DNA of 64,000 nt from Hoyosella rhizosphaerae (lineage in GTDB: Bacteria > Actinomycetota > Actinomycetes > Mycobacteriales > Mycobacteriaceae): NCBI RefSeq assembly GCF_014643175.1, contig NZ_BMJH01000001.1:992001-1056000 (forward strand). Reading direction: 5' to 3'. Positions 9,452 through 19,929 of this stretch are shown here, one piece after another. Within the stretch, counting starts at the first letter, position 1. Each line of letters begins with the position of its first letter. The position numbers and the translations under genes were made by a program. The notes below the pieces were generated by a model, which was not told where the DNA came from, did no database searches, and worked only from the letters and a program-made list of their open reading frames with translations.

Positions 9452-12400
9452 CCGCGCAGCACCTTGTGGAGTACCTGAAGCGGCTGCACACCGATGTCAC
9501 CCCGCCGCAGTGCTTCAATACCTTGAACCGCGGCAGCAGCACCTTGGACGGTCGTAATGCAAGGAGTCGACGTGGCTACAGCCGCATTGCGGATTTCGTA
9601 TCCGTCCACACGCGGGCCAGAGTTGCCATACGGCGTATTGATCACCATGTCGACCTCGCCATCGCGAATCTGATCGACAATGGTCCGCTCCCCTTCGGCA
9701 AGGTTCTCGCCAGACAGCTTCCGAACCTCAGTGCATGGGATTCCATTGCGGCGCAACATCTCTGCAGTACCTTGCGTCGCAAGAATCGTGAAGCCCAAGT
9801 CTGCGAGCCGCTTGACAGGGAACACCAACGAACGCTTGTCGCGGTTTGCAACCGAAACGAACACGGTGCCCTCAGTAGGCAGGGACCCGTAAGCCGCTGA
9901 CTGGCTCTTCGCGAACGCTGTACCGAAGTCAGCGTCAATGCCCATGACCTCACCCGTCGACTTCATCTCTGGGCTCAGTAGCGTATCCACTCCTGAGCCG
10001 TCAGCGCGACGGAACCTATTGAACGGAAGTACAGCTTCTTTCACCGCAATCGCAGAGTTCACCGGCATCGTGCCGCCGTCGCCTGTAGCTGGGAGCAGCC
10101 CACAGTCGCGGAGGTCTTGAATGGATTCGCCCAGCATGACACGCGCCGCAGCCTTCGCCAACGGCACCGCGGTGGCCTTCGACACGAACGGAACCGTGCG
10201 GCTCGCACGAGGGTTCGCCTCAAGCACATACAGGGTGTCGTCTTTAAGGGCGTACTGCACGTTTAGCAGGCCCTTAACGCCGATTCCTGCTGCGAGAGCC
10301 TCTGTTGACCTGCGCACCGCTTCGAGGTCTGACCGGCCCAAGGTGATGGGAGGCAAAGCACACGCGGAGTCACCGGAATGAATTCCAGCTTCCTCGATGT
10401 GCTCCATAACTCCACCGATGTACACCTCAGTGCCGTCACACAGAGCGTCAACGTCGATCTCGATGGCGTCATCGAGGAACTTGTCGACCAGCACAGGGTG
10501 ATCCGCAGTCAGTTCAGTGGAGCGAGAGATGTAGTCCTCGAGGGACTTTTCGTCGTACACAATCTCCATGCCGCGCCCACCAAGCACGTAGGACGGGCGC
10601 ACAAGAACGGGGTAACCAATTCCTGCAGCCACAGCACGTGCCTGAGCAAAACTCGTTGCCGTACCAAACTTAGGAGCAGGAAGCCCGGCGTTGTTGAGGA
10701 CCTCACCAAACTCGCCACGGTCCTCAGCGAGGTTGATCGCCGCTGGAGTTGTTCCAACGATGGGAACTCCGGCTTGCTGTAGCTTCTCTGCGAGCTTCAG
10801 CGGAGTCTGTCCACCAAGTTGCACAATGACACCAGCGACGGTTCCTGATTCGCTTTCCGCGTTGTAGACCTCGAGAACATCCTCAAGTGTGAGGGGTTCG
10901 AAGTAGAGCCTGTCGGCGGTGTCATAGTCCGTGGACACCGTCTCTGGGTTGCAGTTCACCATGACGGTTTCGTACCCCGCCTGCGTTAGTGTCATCGCGG
11001 CGTGGACGCACGAGTAATCAAACTCGATGCCTTGCCCGATACGGTTCGGGCCGGAACCCAGAATCAGCACCTTTTGACGTTCAGTCTGCTGTGCGACTTC
11101 ACTCTCAGCTGCAGGGTCAAGCTCGTATGTGGAGTAGTGGTAGGGCGTTTTTGCCTCAAACTCTGCCGCACAGGTGTCAACGGTTTTGTAGACAGGTCGG
11201 ACGCCCAAACGATGCCGGAGCACCCGAACGCCCGCTTCGCCTGCGAGTTCCGGGCGCAAGGCCGCAATCTGCCTGTCTGAGAGGCCATTGTTTTTCGCGC
11301 GCCGCAACAAACCGGCATCAAGTACTGGTGCGTCGAGGACTTCCTGACGCAGCTCTACCAGGGCCGCGATTTCGGCGATGAACCACGGGTCGATCCATGT
11401 CGCCTTGACAACCTGCTCCTGGGTTGCGCCCATTCGAAGAGCCTGCTCAACGCGGTAGATGCGACCGTCGCGCGGGACGTGGATGTCTTCGAGAAGCGCT
11501 TCGAGACTGTCGAACTCGGCATCCGGGGTGGTCCAGAAGCTCGTGGCCGAGGTTTCCATCGACCGCAGAACCTTGCCAAGAGCCTCACGGAAGCTGCGCC
11601 CAAGGGACATAGCTTCACCGACGGACTTCATCGTGGTTGTCAGCGTTGCATCAGCCCCGGGAAACTTTTCAAAAGCAAACCGAGGGGCTTTGACGACGAC
11701 GTAGTCGAGGGTTGGTTCGAAACATGCAGGTGTTTCTTTGGTGATGTCATTGACGATCTCGTCGAGTGTGTACCCAATCGCCAGTTTCGCAGCGATCTTG
11801 GCGATCGGAAACCCAGTTGCTTTCGACGCCAGCGCGGAAGACCGTGATACGCGTGGGTTCATCTCGATGACGACGAGGCGCCCATCGTCGGGATTTACGG
11901 CGAACTGAATGTTGCATCCGCCGGTTTCGACGCCGACTTCACGCAGGATCGCGATGCCCACATCACGCATGTGCTGGTATTCGCGGTCGGTGAGCGTCAT
12001 CGCAGGGGCGACCGTGATGGAGTCGCCTGTGTGCACGCCCATCGGGTCGAAGTTCTCGATGGAACACACGATCACAACATTGTCGCGACTGTCGCGCATC
12101 AGTTCGAGTTCGTACTCTTTCCACCCAAGGATTGACTCCTCGATGAGCACGTTAGCTGTCGGAGATGCCGACAACCCGCCGCCGCCGATGCGTACGAGGT
12201 CTTCCTCGTTGTACGCCATCCCTGAACCAAGCCCGCCCATGGTGAAACTTGGGCGCACGACAACGGGATAGCCAAGTTCGGCTACTGTGTCGCGGCATTC
12301 GTCCATGGTGTAGCAGACACGTGAGCGTGCTGATTCACCACCGATGGTGGCAACGATGTCCTTAAACTTCTGGCGGTCTTCTCCGCGCTGGATTGCCTCA

Positions 12401-12774
12401 AAGTCTGCGCCAATGAGTTCGACGTTGTACTTCTCCAACGAACCACGTTCGTGCAAAGCGACAGCTGTATTGAGGGCTGTCTGCCCGCCTAGTGTGGCGA
12501 GTAGGGCGTCGATCGGATGGCCCTCAGCGGCCTCGCGTTCGATGACTTTTTCAACAAACTCAGCAGTGATCGGTTCGACGTACGTGGCGTCGGCGAACTC
12601 GGGGTCGGTCATGATCGTTGCCGGGTTGGAGTTGACCAAGGTGACGCGTAGGCCCTCTTCTTTGAGGACGCGGCAAGCCTGAGTTCCGGAGTAGTCAAAC
12701 TCGCATGCCTGGCCAATCACGATCGGGCCGGAACCAATGACGAGAACGTGGTTGAGGTCTGTGCGGCGTGGCAT
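9448..12774 (-). CDS. carB: carbamoyl-phosphate synthase large subunit
   Basis: Makes carbamoyl phosphate from bicarbonate, ammonia delivered by CarA, and two ATP. The 1108 residues are colinear with the family: two ATP-grasp halves ([20 protein letters not shown] near the start and [20 protein letters not shown] near residue 565), an oligomerisation region between them, and a C-terminal methylglyoxal-synthase-like regulatory domain ([16 protein letters not shown]). The ATG shares one base with the carA stop (TAATG). The product feeds both pyrimidine and arginine synthesis. Confidence 0.98.
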   Translation of the reverse strand: MPRRTDLNHVLVIGSGPIVIGQACEFDYSGTQACRVLKEEGLRVTLVNSNPATIMTDPEFADATYVEPITAEFVEKVIEREAAEGHPIDALLATLGGQTALNTAVALHERGSLEKYNVELIGADFEAIQRGEDRQKFKDIVATIGGESARSRVCYTMDECRDTVAELGYPVVVRPSFTMGGLGSGMAYNEEDLVRIGGGGLSASPTANVLIEESILGWKEYELELMRDSRDNVVIVCSIENFDPMGVHTGDSITVAPAMTLTDREYQHMRDVGIAILREVGVETGGCNIQFAVNPDDGRLVVIEMNPRVSRSSALASKATGFPIAKIAAKLAIGYTLDEIVNDITKETPACFEPTLDYVVVKAPRFAFEKFPGADATLTTTMKSVGEAMSLGRSFREALGKVLRSMETSATSFWTTPDAEFDSLEALLEDIHVPRDGRIYRVEQALRMGATQEQVVKATWIDPWFIAEIAALVELRQEVLDAPVLDAGLLRRAKNNGLSDRQIAALRPELAGEAGVRVLRHRLGVRPVYKTVDTCAAEFEAKTPYHYSTYELDPAAESEVAQQTERQKVLILGSGPNRIGQGIEFDYSCVHAAMTLTQAGYETVMVNCNPETVSTDYDTADRLYFEPLTLEDVLEVYNAESESGTVAGVIVQLGGQTPLKLAEKLQQAGVPIVGTTPAAINLAEDRGEFGEVLNNAGLPAPKFGTATSFAQARAVAAGIGYPVLVRPSYVLGGRGMEIVYDEKSLEDYISRSTELTADHPVLVDKFLDDAIEIDVDALCDGTEVYIGGVMEHIEEAGIHSGDSACALPPITLGRSDLEAVRRSTEALAAGIGVKGLLNVQYALKDDTLYVLEANPRASRTVPFVSKATAVPLAKAAARVMLGESIQDLRDCGLLPATGDGGTMPVNSAIAVKEAVLPFNRFRRADGSGVDTLLSPEMKSTGEVMGIDADFGTAFAKSQSAAYGSLPTEGTVFVSVANRDKRSLVFPVKRLADLGFTILATQGTAEMLRRNGIPCTEVRKLSGENLAEGERTIVDQIRDGEVDMVINTPYGNSGPRVDGYEIRNAAVATSTPCITTVQGAAAAVQGIEALRRGDIGVQPLQVLHKVLRG

Positions 12775-13937
12775 TACACAGTGCCTTTCTTGGCGGTGGC
12801 ATCAAGTTGCGTGATGAATTGATCGAACAGGTACGCGGCGTCGTGTGGTCCGGCTGCGGCTTCGGGGTGGTACTGCACGGAGAAAGCAGACCCGTCGAGC
12901 AGTCGGACGCCTTCCACGGTGCCGTCGTTAGCACACGTGTGGCTGATAGTGGCTCGGCCGAATGGAGTGTCAAATTCGTAGCCAGCTTCGCCTTCCAGCG
13001 CGAACCCGTGGTTCTGAGCCGTGATGGAGACTTTGCCGGTTGAGTGATCAATGACCGGAATATTGATACCGCGGTGGCCGAACTTCATTTTGTACGTTGA
13101 CAGTCCCAATGCGCGCCCGAGGATCTGGTTACCGAAGCAAATCCCGAACAGGGGCAGTCGCTGGCCCAATATTGATTTGGTGAGCTGCACAGCGTTGTTC
13201 GCTGTCGCTGGGTCACCGGGGCCGTTCGATAGGAAGACACCATCTGGTTCGAGTTCCAGAATGTCTTCGAGCGTGACTGTGCTGGGCACAACGTGGACCC
13301 GCAAACCACGCTGCGCGAACATGCGCGGCGTATTCGTCTTGATCCCGAGGTCGACCGCCACAATAGTGAAGCGTGGTTCGCCTTCAGGTTCGATCGTGTA
13401 TCCGGTACGTGTAGACACTTCGTCCGCAAGGTTGGCGCCCAGCATTGAGGGCTGGTTGCGAACTCGGTCAAGCATTGTGTCAAGATCAGCTAGAGCGTCG
13501 CCGGAGAACACACCTGCGCGCATCGCACCAAAATTGCGCAGGTGGCGCACCGCTGCACGGGTGTCGATGCCTTGGATTCCAACAATCCCTTGGCGCACGA
13601 GTTCGTCTTCAAGGCTGCCAGTGGAGCGCCAGTTCGACGTGGCTCGAGTTGATTCCCGAATCACATATCCGGCAACCCAGATCTTGCCCGCCGGGCCAGC
13701 GTCTTCGGCGCCGTTGGAGCCGTACGATTCACTATCTTCGTTGTTCCACCCGGTGTTGCCGATTTGCGGGGCTGTGGAGAGCACGATCTGTCGGTGATAA
13801 CTCGGATCGGTGAGCGTCTCCTGGTAGCCGGTCATGCCGGTACTGAACACAGCCTCACCGAGAGTTTGTCCTTCTGCCCCGAAACTGCGGCCCCGATATA
13901 CATTGCCGTCTTCGAGTACGAGAGCTGCTTCGCTCAC
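12774..13937 (-). CDS. carA: carbamoyl-phosphate synthase small subunit (glutaminase)
   Basis: Class I glutamine amidotransferase subunit that releases ammonia for CarB. The N-terminal domain starts [19 protein letters not shown]. The catalytic Cys lies in [17 protein letters not shown], and the His and Glu of the triad in [14 protein letters not shown] use GTG 13937, which overlaps the upstream stop as GTGA and gives 387 residues; the open frame extends 44 codons further but only into the preceding gene with Arg-rich nonsense-like sequence. Confidence 0.96.
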   Translation of the reverse strand: MSEAALVLEDGNVYRGRSFGAEGQTLGEAVFSTGMTGYQETLTDPSYHRQIVLSTAPQIGNTGWNNEDSESYGSNGAEDAGPAGKIWVAGYVIRESTRATSNWRSTGSLEDELVRQGIVGIQGIDTRAAVRHLRNFGAMRAGVFSGDALADLDTMLDRVRNQPSMLGANLADEVSTRTGYTIEPEGEPRFTIVAVDLGIKTNTPRMFAQRGLRVHVVPSTVTLEDILELEPDGVFLSNGPGDPATANNAVQLTKSILGQRLPLFGICFGNQILGRALGLSTYKMKFGHRGINIPVIDHSTGKVSITAQNHGFALEGEAGYEFDTPFGRATISHTCANDGTVEGVRLLDGSAFSVQYHPEAAAGPHDAAYLFDQFITQLDATAKKGTV

Positions 13938-14461
13938 TCGTCTACACCGCTCTTTCCGTTCTTCAACGTACTGTCGTCCCCTGTCCACAGTGCTAACCAC
14001 TGCGGATATTCGTGTTTGTCCACGGCGCGTACACCGCTGTCGATCTCGGCGCCGGTACTCGTGCGCCAACGGATAATCAAAATTCCATCTTTAGACATCA
14101 CCTTGCCGGCGTGCCCACGTTCAGTACGAAGTCCCAGGACCTGGTCTTTCGGTATCCACACATCGCTCGCCCCTTGCCGGGCCAGCAGGATGCCACCGTT
14201 GAATGCAAGAAGTTCGCAGTTTGCTCTGTCGCCAAGATCTCCCACCGCGACGCGGTTAATCCACGATGGAGCCAACGTAGAGCCGACGTACAGGCCCTCG
14301 CTGGGGCCAAGAACCGGGTCGCCAAGGTCCGATGGGATTGGCGCCAATGGACCGACAATCCCTTCTTGCAGTTCGCCGCGCCGACGCCATGCACGGATCA
14401 TCATCCACACAAGTAGCGCCCACACCGCTAACAGCAAGACGGTCAGCAAAAAACGTGTCAT
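13934..14461 (-). CDS. membrane-anchored PH-like protein of the pyr operon, function unknown
   Basis: A 175-residue protein with one N-terminal membrane helix ([19 protein letters not shown]) and a cytoplasmic domain of beta-strand character ([29 protein letters not shown]). A homologue sits between pyrC and carA in mycobacteria and relatives and has often been labelled a transporter, which a single helix does not support. It overlaps pyrC upstream (ATGA) and carA downstream (GTGA), so it is locked into pyr expression. Its role is unknown; anchoring or scaffolding of pyrimidine enzymes is only a guess. Confidence 0.8.
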   Translation of the reverse strand: MTRFLLTVLLLAVWALLVWMMIRAWRRRGELQEGIVGPLAPIPSDLGDPVLGPSEGLYVGSTLAPSWINRVAVGDLGDRANCELLAFNGGILLARQGASDVWIPKDQVLGLRTERGHAGKVMSKDGILIIRWRTSTGAEIDSGVRAVDKHEYPQWLALWTGDDSTLKNGKSGVDE

Positions 14462-15762
14462 AGCGGAAACACCGTGCCCTCCCGTGCGGTAATTCTGCCT
14501 CTGAGCATCGTGAGATCCACCGTTGCCGGTAGAACCATCCCCTCGAACGGGTTGTTTGTCGACAAGCTCGCAAATTCATCACTCTTAACAGCCCACTCGG
14601 CGTCTGGATTAACCAGTGCGAGGTTGGCTGGCTCGCCCACCGCGATCGGTCGGCCCTGATCAGTGAGTTGCACGATTTCGGCAGGGCGTTCGCTCATCAC
14701 CCGCGCAACGTCTCGCCACGTCAGGAGACCAGGCTTGACCATGACCTCCGCAATGATCGAAAGCGACGTCTGCAACCCGAGCATCCCAGGGCGCGCATGC
14801 GCGAAACCGCAGCACTTGTCTTGCGCGGCATGGGGCGCGTGATCAGTGGCAACACAGTCGATGATGCCCGCCGCCAACGCAGACCTCAACGCTTGGACAT
14901 CCGACTGCTCGCGAAGAGGAGGATTGACCTTATTCACAGCGTCGTAGGTTTCGAGCCGTGAATCGTCTAGAAGGAGATGATGCGGCGTAACTTCTGCCGT
15001 GATGTTGATGCCCTGCGCTTTTGCCCACTTCACCAGCTCGACAGTGCCTGCAGTCGAAGCGTGGCAGATGTGCACGCGGTAGCCAGAATCTCGCGCAAGA
15101 AGAGCATCACGAGCAACGATGGCTTCCTCGGCGGCGCGCGGCCAACCAGTAAGGCCAAGCCGAGCTGCTGTGGGTCCCTCATGCGCCACAGCACCGACCG
15201 TCAATCGCGGTTCTTCTGCGTGCTGCGCAATAAGCACACCTAGACCGCGGGCATATTCGAGAGCACGACGCATCACTAGTGGGTTTTCGACACATACCCC
15301 GTCGTCGGAAAACATCCTCACGCGTGCTTTGCCGTTGGCCATCGACGCCATTTCGGTGAGCTGCTTGCCCTTCAACCCCACCGTGATCGCGCCAACTGGG
15401 TGCACGTCAACAAGTCCAATTTCTTGACCTCGTTGCCACACGTGATCAGTCACAACCGCGCTGTCGGCGACGGGATCCGTGTTGGCCATCGCGAAGACTG
15501 CCGTGAAACCGCCCAGCGCCGCGGCAGCGGACCCGGTGGCAACTGTTTCGGTATCTTCCCGACCGGGCTCACGAAGATGCGTATGAATATCGACCAGGCC
15601 TGGTAGCAAAATCCGCCCAGCACCATCGATTACCTCTGCGTCGGACGACCCGGCCGTGTCAGTGCCGATTTCGCGAATCACACCGTCGCGGACGAGCACA
15701 TTCGTGCGCTCACCGTCCCCATACAGAACAACATTGGTCAGCAAAATCTCGGTGTGTGTCAT
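14458..15762 (-). CDS. pyrC: dihydroorotase
   Basis: Cyclises carbamoyl-aspartate to dihydroorotate. Metal-binding histidines appear as [10 protein letters not shown] near residue 60, [18 protein letters not shown], and the catalytic Asp as [20 protein letters not shown] corresponds to the region where some family members have a carboxylated lysine; an Asp is seen here, as in the class I microbial enzymes. 434 residues is normal. Start and stop overlap neighbours by four bases. Confidence 0.97.
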   Translation of the reverse strand: MTHTEILLTNVVLYGDGERTNVLVRDGVIREIGTDTAGSSDAEVIDGAGRILLPGLVDIHTHLREPGREDTETVATGSAAAALGGFTAVFAMANTDPVADSAVVTDHVWQRGQEIGLVDVHPVGAITVGLKGKQLTEMASMANGKARVRMFSDDGVCVENPLVMRRALEYARGLGVLIAQHAEEPRLTVGAVAHEGPTAARLGLTGWPRAAEEAIVARDALLARDSGYRVHICHASTAGTVELVKWAKAQGINITAEVTPHHLLLDDSRLETYDAVNKVNPPLREQSDVQALRSALAAGIIDCVATDHAPHAAQDKCCGFAHARPGMLGLQTSLSIIAEVMVKPGLLTWRDVARVMSERPAEIVQLTDQGRPIAVGEPANLALVNPDAEWAVKSDEFASLSTNNPFEGMVLPATVDLTMLRGRITAREGTVFPL

Positions 15763-16700
15763 ACGTTCTCCTCCACACCCACAAGTAGACGGAAGAGTAC
15801 TGCCATGCGCATGTGGACACCGTTCGTAACTTGTTCCAACACCGTAGTTTTAGGCGAATCGGCCACCGAGTATCCAATCTCCATTCCGCGCACCATCGGA
15901 CCGGGGTGCATTACCACCGCGTGGTCACGCAACATTGCCAGGCGCCGGTCGTTCAGCCCGTAAGTGATGGAGTACTCCCGCGCTGATGGGAAAAACCCGC
16001 CATTCATGCGTTCGGATTGCACCCGCAACATCATCACCGCGTCAGCGGAGGGAAGTTCGGCGTCCAAGTTGTATCCGACTGTTACTGGCCATGTTTCGAT
16101 ACCCACCGGCATCAATGTTGGCGGTGCGACGAGAACAACCTCCGCACCAAGCATCGACAGCAAGAGTGCATTTGATCGAGCTACTCGGCTATGCAGGACG
16201 TCGCCAACAATCACCACCCGACGGCCGTCCAGTCCCCCGAGCCGCTGACGCAAGGTGTATGCGTCGAGAAGTGCCTGCGTGGGATGCTCGTGCGTGCCGT
16301 CACCGGCATTGATCACGGACGGCCCTGTGCCATCCGCTGCGGTAGTCCATCCCGCAATTAAGTGCGCCGCCCCGGAATCGGGGTGTCGCACAACAAGCGC
16401 ATCCGCACCTGCACGATGCAATGTCATGGCCGTGTCCCGCAGTGATTCGCCCTTGGAGACCGAGGAGGCGCTGACACCAACATTGATCACGTCGGCGCTC
16501 ATCCACTTGCCCGCGACTTCAAACGACACTCGCGTGCGGGTCGAGTTCTCGTAAAAGACCGTCATGATCGTGCGGCCTCGAAGCGTCGGCAATTTGCGCA
16601 CTTCGCGCCCAGCGAGCGCTTGCTCGAACCGGCTTGCTTCATCGAGTAGATCTGTTGCCGAATCGCGTGTCAGATCTTGAATTGAAAGAAGATGTTTCAT
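15759..16700 (-). CDS. pyrB: aspartate carbamoyltransferase catalytic subunit
   Basis: Condenses carbamoyl phosphate with aspartate, the committed step of pyrimidine synthesis. The carbamoyl-phosphate loop [18 protein letters not shown], the [12 protein letters not shown] segment and [12 protein letters not shown] are intact in 313 residues. No pyrI regulatory subunit is present, so control is expected at the level of expression through PyrR. Overlaps both pyrR and pyrC by four bases. Confidence 0.97.
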   Translation of the reverse strand: MKHLLSIQDLTRDSATDLLDEASRFEQALAGREVRKLPTLRGRTIMTVFYENSTRTRVSFEVAGKWMSADVINVGVSASSVSKGESLRDTAMTLHRAGADALVVRHPDSGAAHLIAGWTTAADGTGPSVINAGDGTHEHPTQALLDAYTLRQRLGGLDGRRVVIVGDVLHSRVARSNALLLSMLGAEVVLVAPPTLMPVGIETWPVTVGYNLDAELPSADAVMMLRVQSERMNGGFFPSAREYSITYGLNDRRLAMLRDHAVVMHPGPMVRGMEIGYSVADSPKTTVLEQVTNGVHMRMAVLFRLLVGVEENV

Positions 16701-17305
16701 GCCGCCCCGCCTACTGGCCTCAGAACCACGGCATCACGGCCATCATGCTCACTGACCAAAACCGACACATCCTCAGACCTAGAAGTCGGAATGTTTTTCC
16801 CAACGTAATCAGCGCGGATAGGCAGCTCACGGTGTCCGCGATCAACGAGAACGGCTAGTTGAACAACACGTGGCCTTCCGACATCGCGGAGAGCGTCCAG
16901 GGCGGAACGCACAGTGCGTCCAGAAAACAGCACATCGTCGACGAGTATGACGGCACAGTGATCAACACCGCCGGGCGGCATTGAGGTGCGTTCAAGCGGA
17001 CGGTGCGGCTTGTTGCGAAGGTCATCACGATACAACGTGGTGTCGAGTGATCCCACGGGCACGACAACGCCAGAAAACTCAAGGATCTTGTCAGCAAGCC
17101 GCTGAGCAAGCGTTGTCCCTCGTGTCGGGATGCCGATAAGAACAACGGCGCTTTCGCGTTCGCTCTGATCGAGCGCGGTCTTCTCGATAATTTGATGCGC
17201 CATGCGCGCTATCGTCCGCTTAACATCTGCAGCGGTGAGCAACTCACGACCGTCCCCACGAGGGGACGATGAGTTCTCCGCTACAGACGATTCATCTGGG
17301 GGCAC
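16697..17305 (-). CDS. pyrR: PyrR: pyr mRNA-binding attenuator / uracil phosphoribosyltransferase
   Basis: First gene of the pyr operon. The PRPP-binding loop [19 protein letters not shown] and the RNA-binding region around [17 protein letters not shown] are clear; an N-terminal extension of about 25 residues is low in similarity. PyrR binds a loop in pyr mRNA when UMP is high and represses the operon. GTG 17305 is five bases behind a strong AAGGAGG ribosome site. That site is itself part of the predicted PyrR-binding RNA structure (17309-17351), so this gene likely regulates its own translation. Confidence 0.96.
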   Translation of the reverse strand: MPPDESSVAENSSSPRGDGRELLTAADVKRTIARMAHQIIEKTALDQSERESAVVLIGIPTRGTTLAQRLADKILEFSGVVVPVGSLDTTLYRDDLRNKPHRPLERTSMPPGGVDHCAVILVDDVLFSGRTVRSALDALRDVGRPRVVQLAVLVDRGHRELPIRADYVGKNIPTSRSEDVSVLVSEHDGRDAVVLRPVGGAA

Positions 17306-17308
17306 CCA

Positions 17309-17351
17309 GACCTCCTTCTCCGCCTCACTGGACGGACCGTTAAAGGATGTC
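17309..17351 (-). promoter_or_regulatory. PyrR-binding RNA element masking the pyrR ribosome site
   Basis: On the minus strand CCG-TCCAGTGAGG-CGG (17320-17335) forms a short stem capped by the PyrR-loop consensus UCCAGnGAGG. Below it, GACATCCTT (17343-17351) pairs with AAGGAGGTC (17309-17317) in eight of nine positions, burying the Shine-Dalgarno. PyrR binding would stabilise the fold and block translation. PyrR-dependent translational repression of pyr genes is established in mycobacteria; this site is inferred from motif and pairing. Confidence 0.78.
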
Positions 17352-17368
17352 GCTCTGCACGCGTGACT

Positions 17369-18034
17369 CTACCAGTCTTGGCTCGAGTCCGTTTTTTCAG
17401 CGTCCTGTCCCGAAGCGGCGACCTCGCCGGAGTCAACCTCAGCGTCAAGAACACCCGAATCTTCAGAGTCAGCGGCAGCGTCAGCGGCGTCAGAGTTAGC
17501 GTCAGCACCGTCCTGAGCAGCCTGTGCGTCTCGGAATTCCTGCGCCGAAGCCTCGATTGTCGCGGCTAGAGCCGCAGCCTGGCCTTCAGCAGCGCGGAGT
17601 TGAGGAACGATATGCACAAGGTGACCGAGCACGCCATTGATAAAGCCGGGCGAATCATCGGTGGACAGTTCTTTGGCGAGCTCGACAGCCTCATCCACGG
17701 CAACGACCTCAGGAACATCCACTGCGTAGAGCAATTCCCAGATCGCGACGCGCATGATGGCGCGGTCAACTGCAGGAAGCCGCTCCAGCGTCCACTCATG
17801 TAGGTGCGAAGCAATGACATCGTCAAGCCGTGCCCGTTGCTCGGACACGCCAACCACAAGCGTGTGGGTGTACTCCGCAATCGGCGCGACCACTTCATCG
17901 CGAGCAAGCGCAACGCGCTCGCCGAGGACGGTTCGTGCGTCTTCGCTGCGCGCTTCTGCCTCGAACAGCAGATCTACAGCGCGCCGACGAGCCTTGTGTC
18001 GAGCTCCGAGCTTCTTGAAGCGATTAGTGCTCAC
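17369..18034 (-). CDS. nusB: transcription antitermination factor NusB with acidic C-terminal tail
   Basis: NusB binds boxA RNA with S10 to protect rRNA transcription from termination. The helical NusB domain occupies residues ~8-150 ([54 protein letters not shown]). It is followed by about 65 residues rich in Asp, Ala, Ser and Glu with low complexity (for example [20 protein letters not shown]). Typical NusB proteins stop near 140-160 residues, so the tail is an extra, probably disordered segment. The GTG start overlaps the efp stop (GTGA). The pyrR promoter or leader begins right after its stop. Confidence 0.94.
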   Translation of the reverse strand: MSTNRFKKLGARHKARRRAVDLLFEAEARSEDARTVLGERVALARDEVVAPIAEYTHTLVVGVSEQRARLDDVIASHLHEWTLERLPAVDRAIMRVAIWELLYAVDVPEVVAVDEAVELAKELSTDDSPGFINGVLGHLVHIVPQLRAAEGQAAALAATIEASAQEFRDAQAAQDGADANSDAADAAADSEDSGVLDAEVDSGEVAASGQDAEKTDSSQDW

Positions 18035-18588
18035 GTGCGACCGAGGTAGTTGCCATCGCGGGAATCGACCTTCAGCTTGTCGCCGATGTTGATAAACAAC
18101 GGCACCTGAATTTCCGCGCCCGTTTCCAGTGTTGCGGGCTTTGAACCGCCTGTGGAACGGTCACCTTGAAGACCTGGGTCCGTGTGCTGAACAACAAGCT
18201 CCACAGTTACCGGAAGCTCAACGTACAGCGGCAAATCATCGTGGATCGCAACCTGAACAACAGTGTTTTCGAGCAGGAAGCGCGCGCTGTCGCCCACAAC
18301 CTGTTCGGTAACATTGATCTGCTCGTAAGTCTGGCCATCCATGAACACGAAGTCGGAGCCGTCGCGGTACAAGAACGTCATGTCACGGCGATCAACCGTT
18401 GCTGGCTCAACCTTGACACCGGCGTTCCAAGTCTTGTCGACAGTCTTGCCCGACAGTACGTTTTTCATTTTCGTGCGGACAAACGCTGGCCCCTTGCCAG
18501 GCTTGACATGCTGAAATTCGATTATCTGCCATAGCTGGCCCTCAATCTTGAGGACGAGCCCGTTTTTGAAGTCAGCAGTCGTCGCCAC
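18031..18588 (-). CDS. efp: translation elongation factor P
   Basis: EF-P relieves ribosomes stalled at consecutive prolines. The protein has the standard three beta-barrel domains in 185 residues. The loop that reaches the peptidyl-transferase centre reads [13 protein letters not shown], a palindromic PGKGP loop. That loop type is known from Corynebacterium, where the lysine works without modification. No epmA, epmB or ymfI-like modification gene is nearby, consistent with this. Its leader contains a 15-base direct repeat (18621-18651). Confidence 0.96.
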   Translation of the reverse strand: MATTADFKNGLVLKIEGQLWQIIEFQHVKPGKGPAFVRTKMKNVLSGKTVDKTWNAGVKVEPATVDRRDMTFLYRDGSDFVFMDGQTYEQINVTEQVVGDSARFLLENTVVQVAIHDDLPLYVELPVTVELVVQHTDPGLQGDRSTGGSKPATLETGAEIQVPLFINIGDKLKVDSRDGNYLGRT

Positions 18589-18620
18589 GACGTGTTTCCC
18601 CTATGTGTTCGAGATCTCCA

Positions 18621-18651
18621 CATGATCAGTGTCGTTCATGATCAGTGTCGT
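18621..18651. repeat. tandem 15-base direct repeat in the efp leader
   Basis: CATGATCAGTGTCGT occurs twice, at 18621-18635 and 18637-18651, with no mismatch and a 16-base period. Each copy contains the palindrome TGATCA. It lies 33-63 bases before the efp start, in a 111-base gap after pepQ. It may be a paired operator, or an accidental duplication. Confidence 0.7.
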
Positions 18652-18699
18652 CAATGTCTTTTTACTGTCTTATTGCTCGGCTCTTTTGATTCCACGTGC

Positions 18700-19929
18700 C
18701 TACACCACAGTGAGTTGCTTACTGGTTTTCGTGAGCAACTCGGGACCCCCACTTTCGGAAGCGGTCCCCTCACTGGCGGCAGAAACGACTAGCGTGTCCT
18801 CAATCCTTACACCACCGCGGCCCGGCAAATAGATGCCCGGTTCCACAGTGATAGCAGTCTTGCAGCGTAGTCTACTGTCGGCATTCTTCGCCACTGACGG
18901 TGCTTCATGTATCTCAAGCCCCACCCCGTGCCCAGTGCTGTGCACAAAGAATTTTCCATAACCAGCACCTTCAATTACGGCCCGTGCCGCAGCGTCTACC
19001 GACCCAGTGCTTGCGCCCTCCACTGCCGCCGCACACCCTGCTTCCTGTGCACGCCTGACAACCTCGTAGATTTCGCGTTGCCAATCAGAGGCCGGTGCTC
19101 CCACGACGAAGGTGCGAGTCATATCTGAGTGGTAACCATCAACGACAGCACCAAAATCAATTTTGACAAAGTCCCCTGGCGCTATGACCGAGTCGGTTGG
19201 GCGATGATGTGGGATAGCGGAGTGCGCACCTGCCGCAACAATGGTTTCGAATGCCACTGCCTGCCCGCCGTGATCATAAATGAGGTTTTCCAGGGCTCGA
19301 GCCACAAACCGTTCGGTGACACCGGGTCGAAGTACCCCCTGCGCAAGTACGTCGGCGAGCGCGGCATCGCCCACAGCGCACGCCTGCGAGAGGGCTCGAA
19401 TCTCCAACTCGTCTTTCACGCAGCGAAGTTGTTCGACGGCACCTTCGGTTGGAATCCATTCAATTGTTGTCGAGTCGTTTTCACCAACTGCTGCAATCTT
19501 GTTGAACAGCGCGACCGTTGTTACATGACTTTCGAAAGCCACGCGGCGAAGTCCTACTGCAGCAGCATGTTGGGCTAGATGCACGGAACCTAACCGGGCG
19601 AACTCTACGTGCACATTGGGCGCCTGCTGCTGCACCTGGGTGGTGTAGCGACCGTCTGTACTCAATATTGCGTCGTGGTCGCCGCCTATCGCGCCGCTCA
19701 TGACAAGCAGCGCAGCATGCGACCCTGTAAACCCGGTGAGATAGCGAACATTGATAGTGCTGGTCACTAACAGTGCGTCGGCGCCTTGCGCTTCGATTTC
19801 GGCTCTGAGCTGACCTCTTCGTCGCGCAAAGACGTCGATACTCCCAGGAGAGTGTGGGTCAGTTGCTAGCGACTTGTTTTCCACAACGCCACGATACGCA
19901 TTTCGGGCACGGGTGAGCGATTCGGGCAC
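18700..19929 (-). CDS. pepQ: Xaa-Pro aminopeptidase / prolidase (M24 family)
   Basis: Two-metal peptidase that cleaves bonds next to proline. Metal ligands are visible in order: IDFGAVVDGYHSDMTRTF, the His in HSTGHGVGLEIHE, and the two Glu residues in TVEPGIYLPGRGGVRIED. A creatinase-like N-terminal domain precedes (DALLVTSTINVRYLTGFTGS). At 409 residues it is about 35 longer than mycobacterial relatives at the N-terminus, so the start may be further in. It sits beside efp, another proline-related function, as in other members of the order. Confidence 0.92.
   Translation of the reverse strand: MPESLTRARNAYRGVVENKSLATDPHSPGSIDVFARRRGQLRAEIEAQGADALLVTSTINVRYLTGFTGSHAALLVMSGAIGGDHDAILSTDGRYTTQVQQQAPNVHVEFARLGSVHLAQHAAAVGLRRVAFESHVTTVALFNKIAAVGENDSTTIEWIPTEGAVEQLRCVKDELEIRALSQACAVGDAALADVLAQGVLRPGVTERFVARALENLIYDHGGQAVAFETIVAAGAHSAIPHHRPTDSVIAPGDFVKIDFGAVVDGYHSDMTRTFVVGAPASDWQREIYEVVRRAQEAGCAAAVEGASTGSVDAAARAVIEGAGYGKFFVHSTGHGVGLEIHEAPSVAKNADSRLRCKTAITVEPGIYLPGRGGVRIEDTLVVSAASEGTASESGGPELLTKTSKQLTVV

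Noticed and set aside
13051-13797. 248-codon open frame on the plus strand
   Set aside because: Antisense to carA, whose catalytic motifs are intact; composition is that of a shadow frame.
13764-14492. 242-codon plus-strand frame across carA and the PH-like gene
   Set aside because: Opposite two genes with overlapping starts and stops; Ser/Arg/Pro-rich nonsense.
18601-18660. Short repeats considered as a CRISPR remnant
   Set aside because: Two 15-base copies one base apart with no spacers; the same holds for the repeats at 41057 and 49269.
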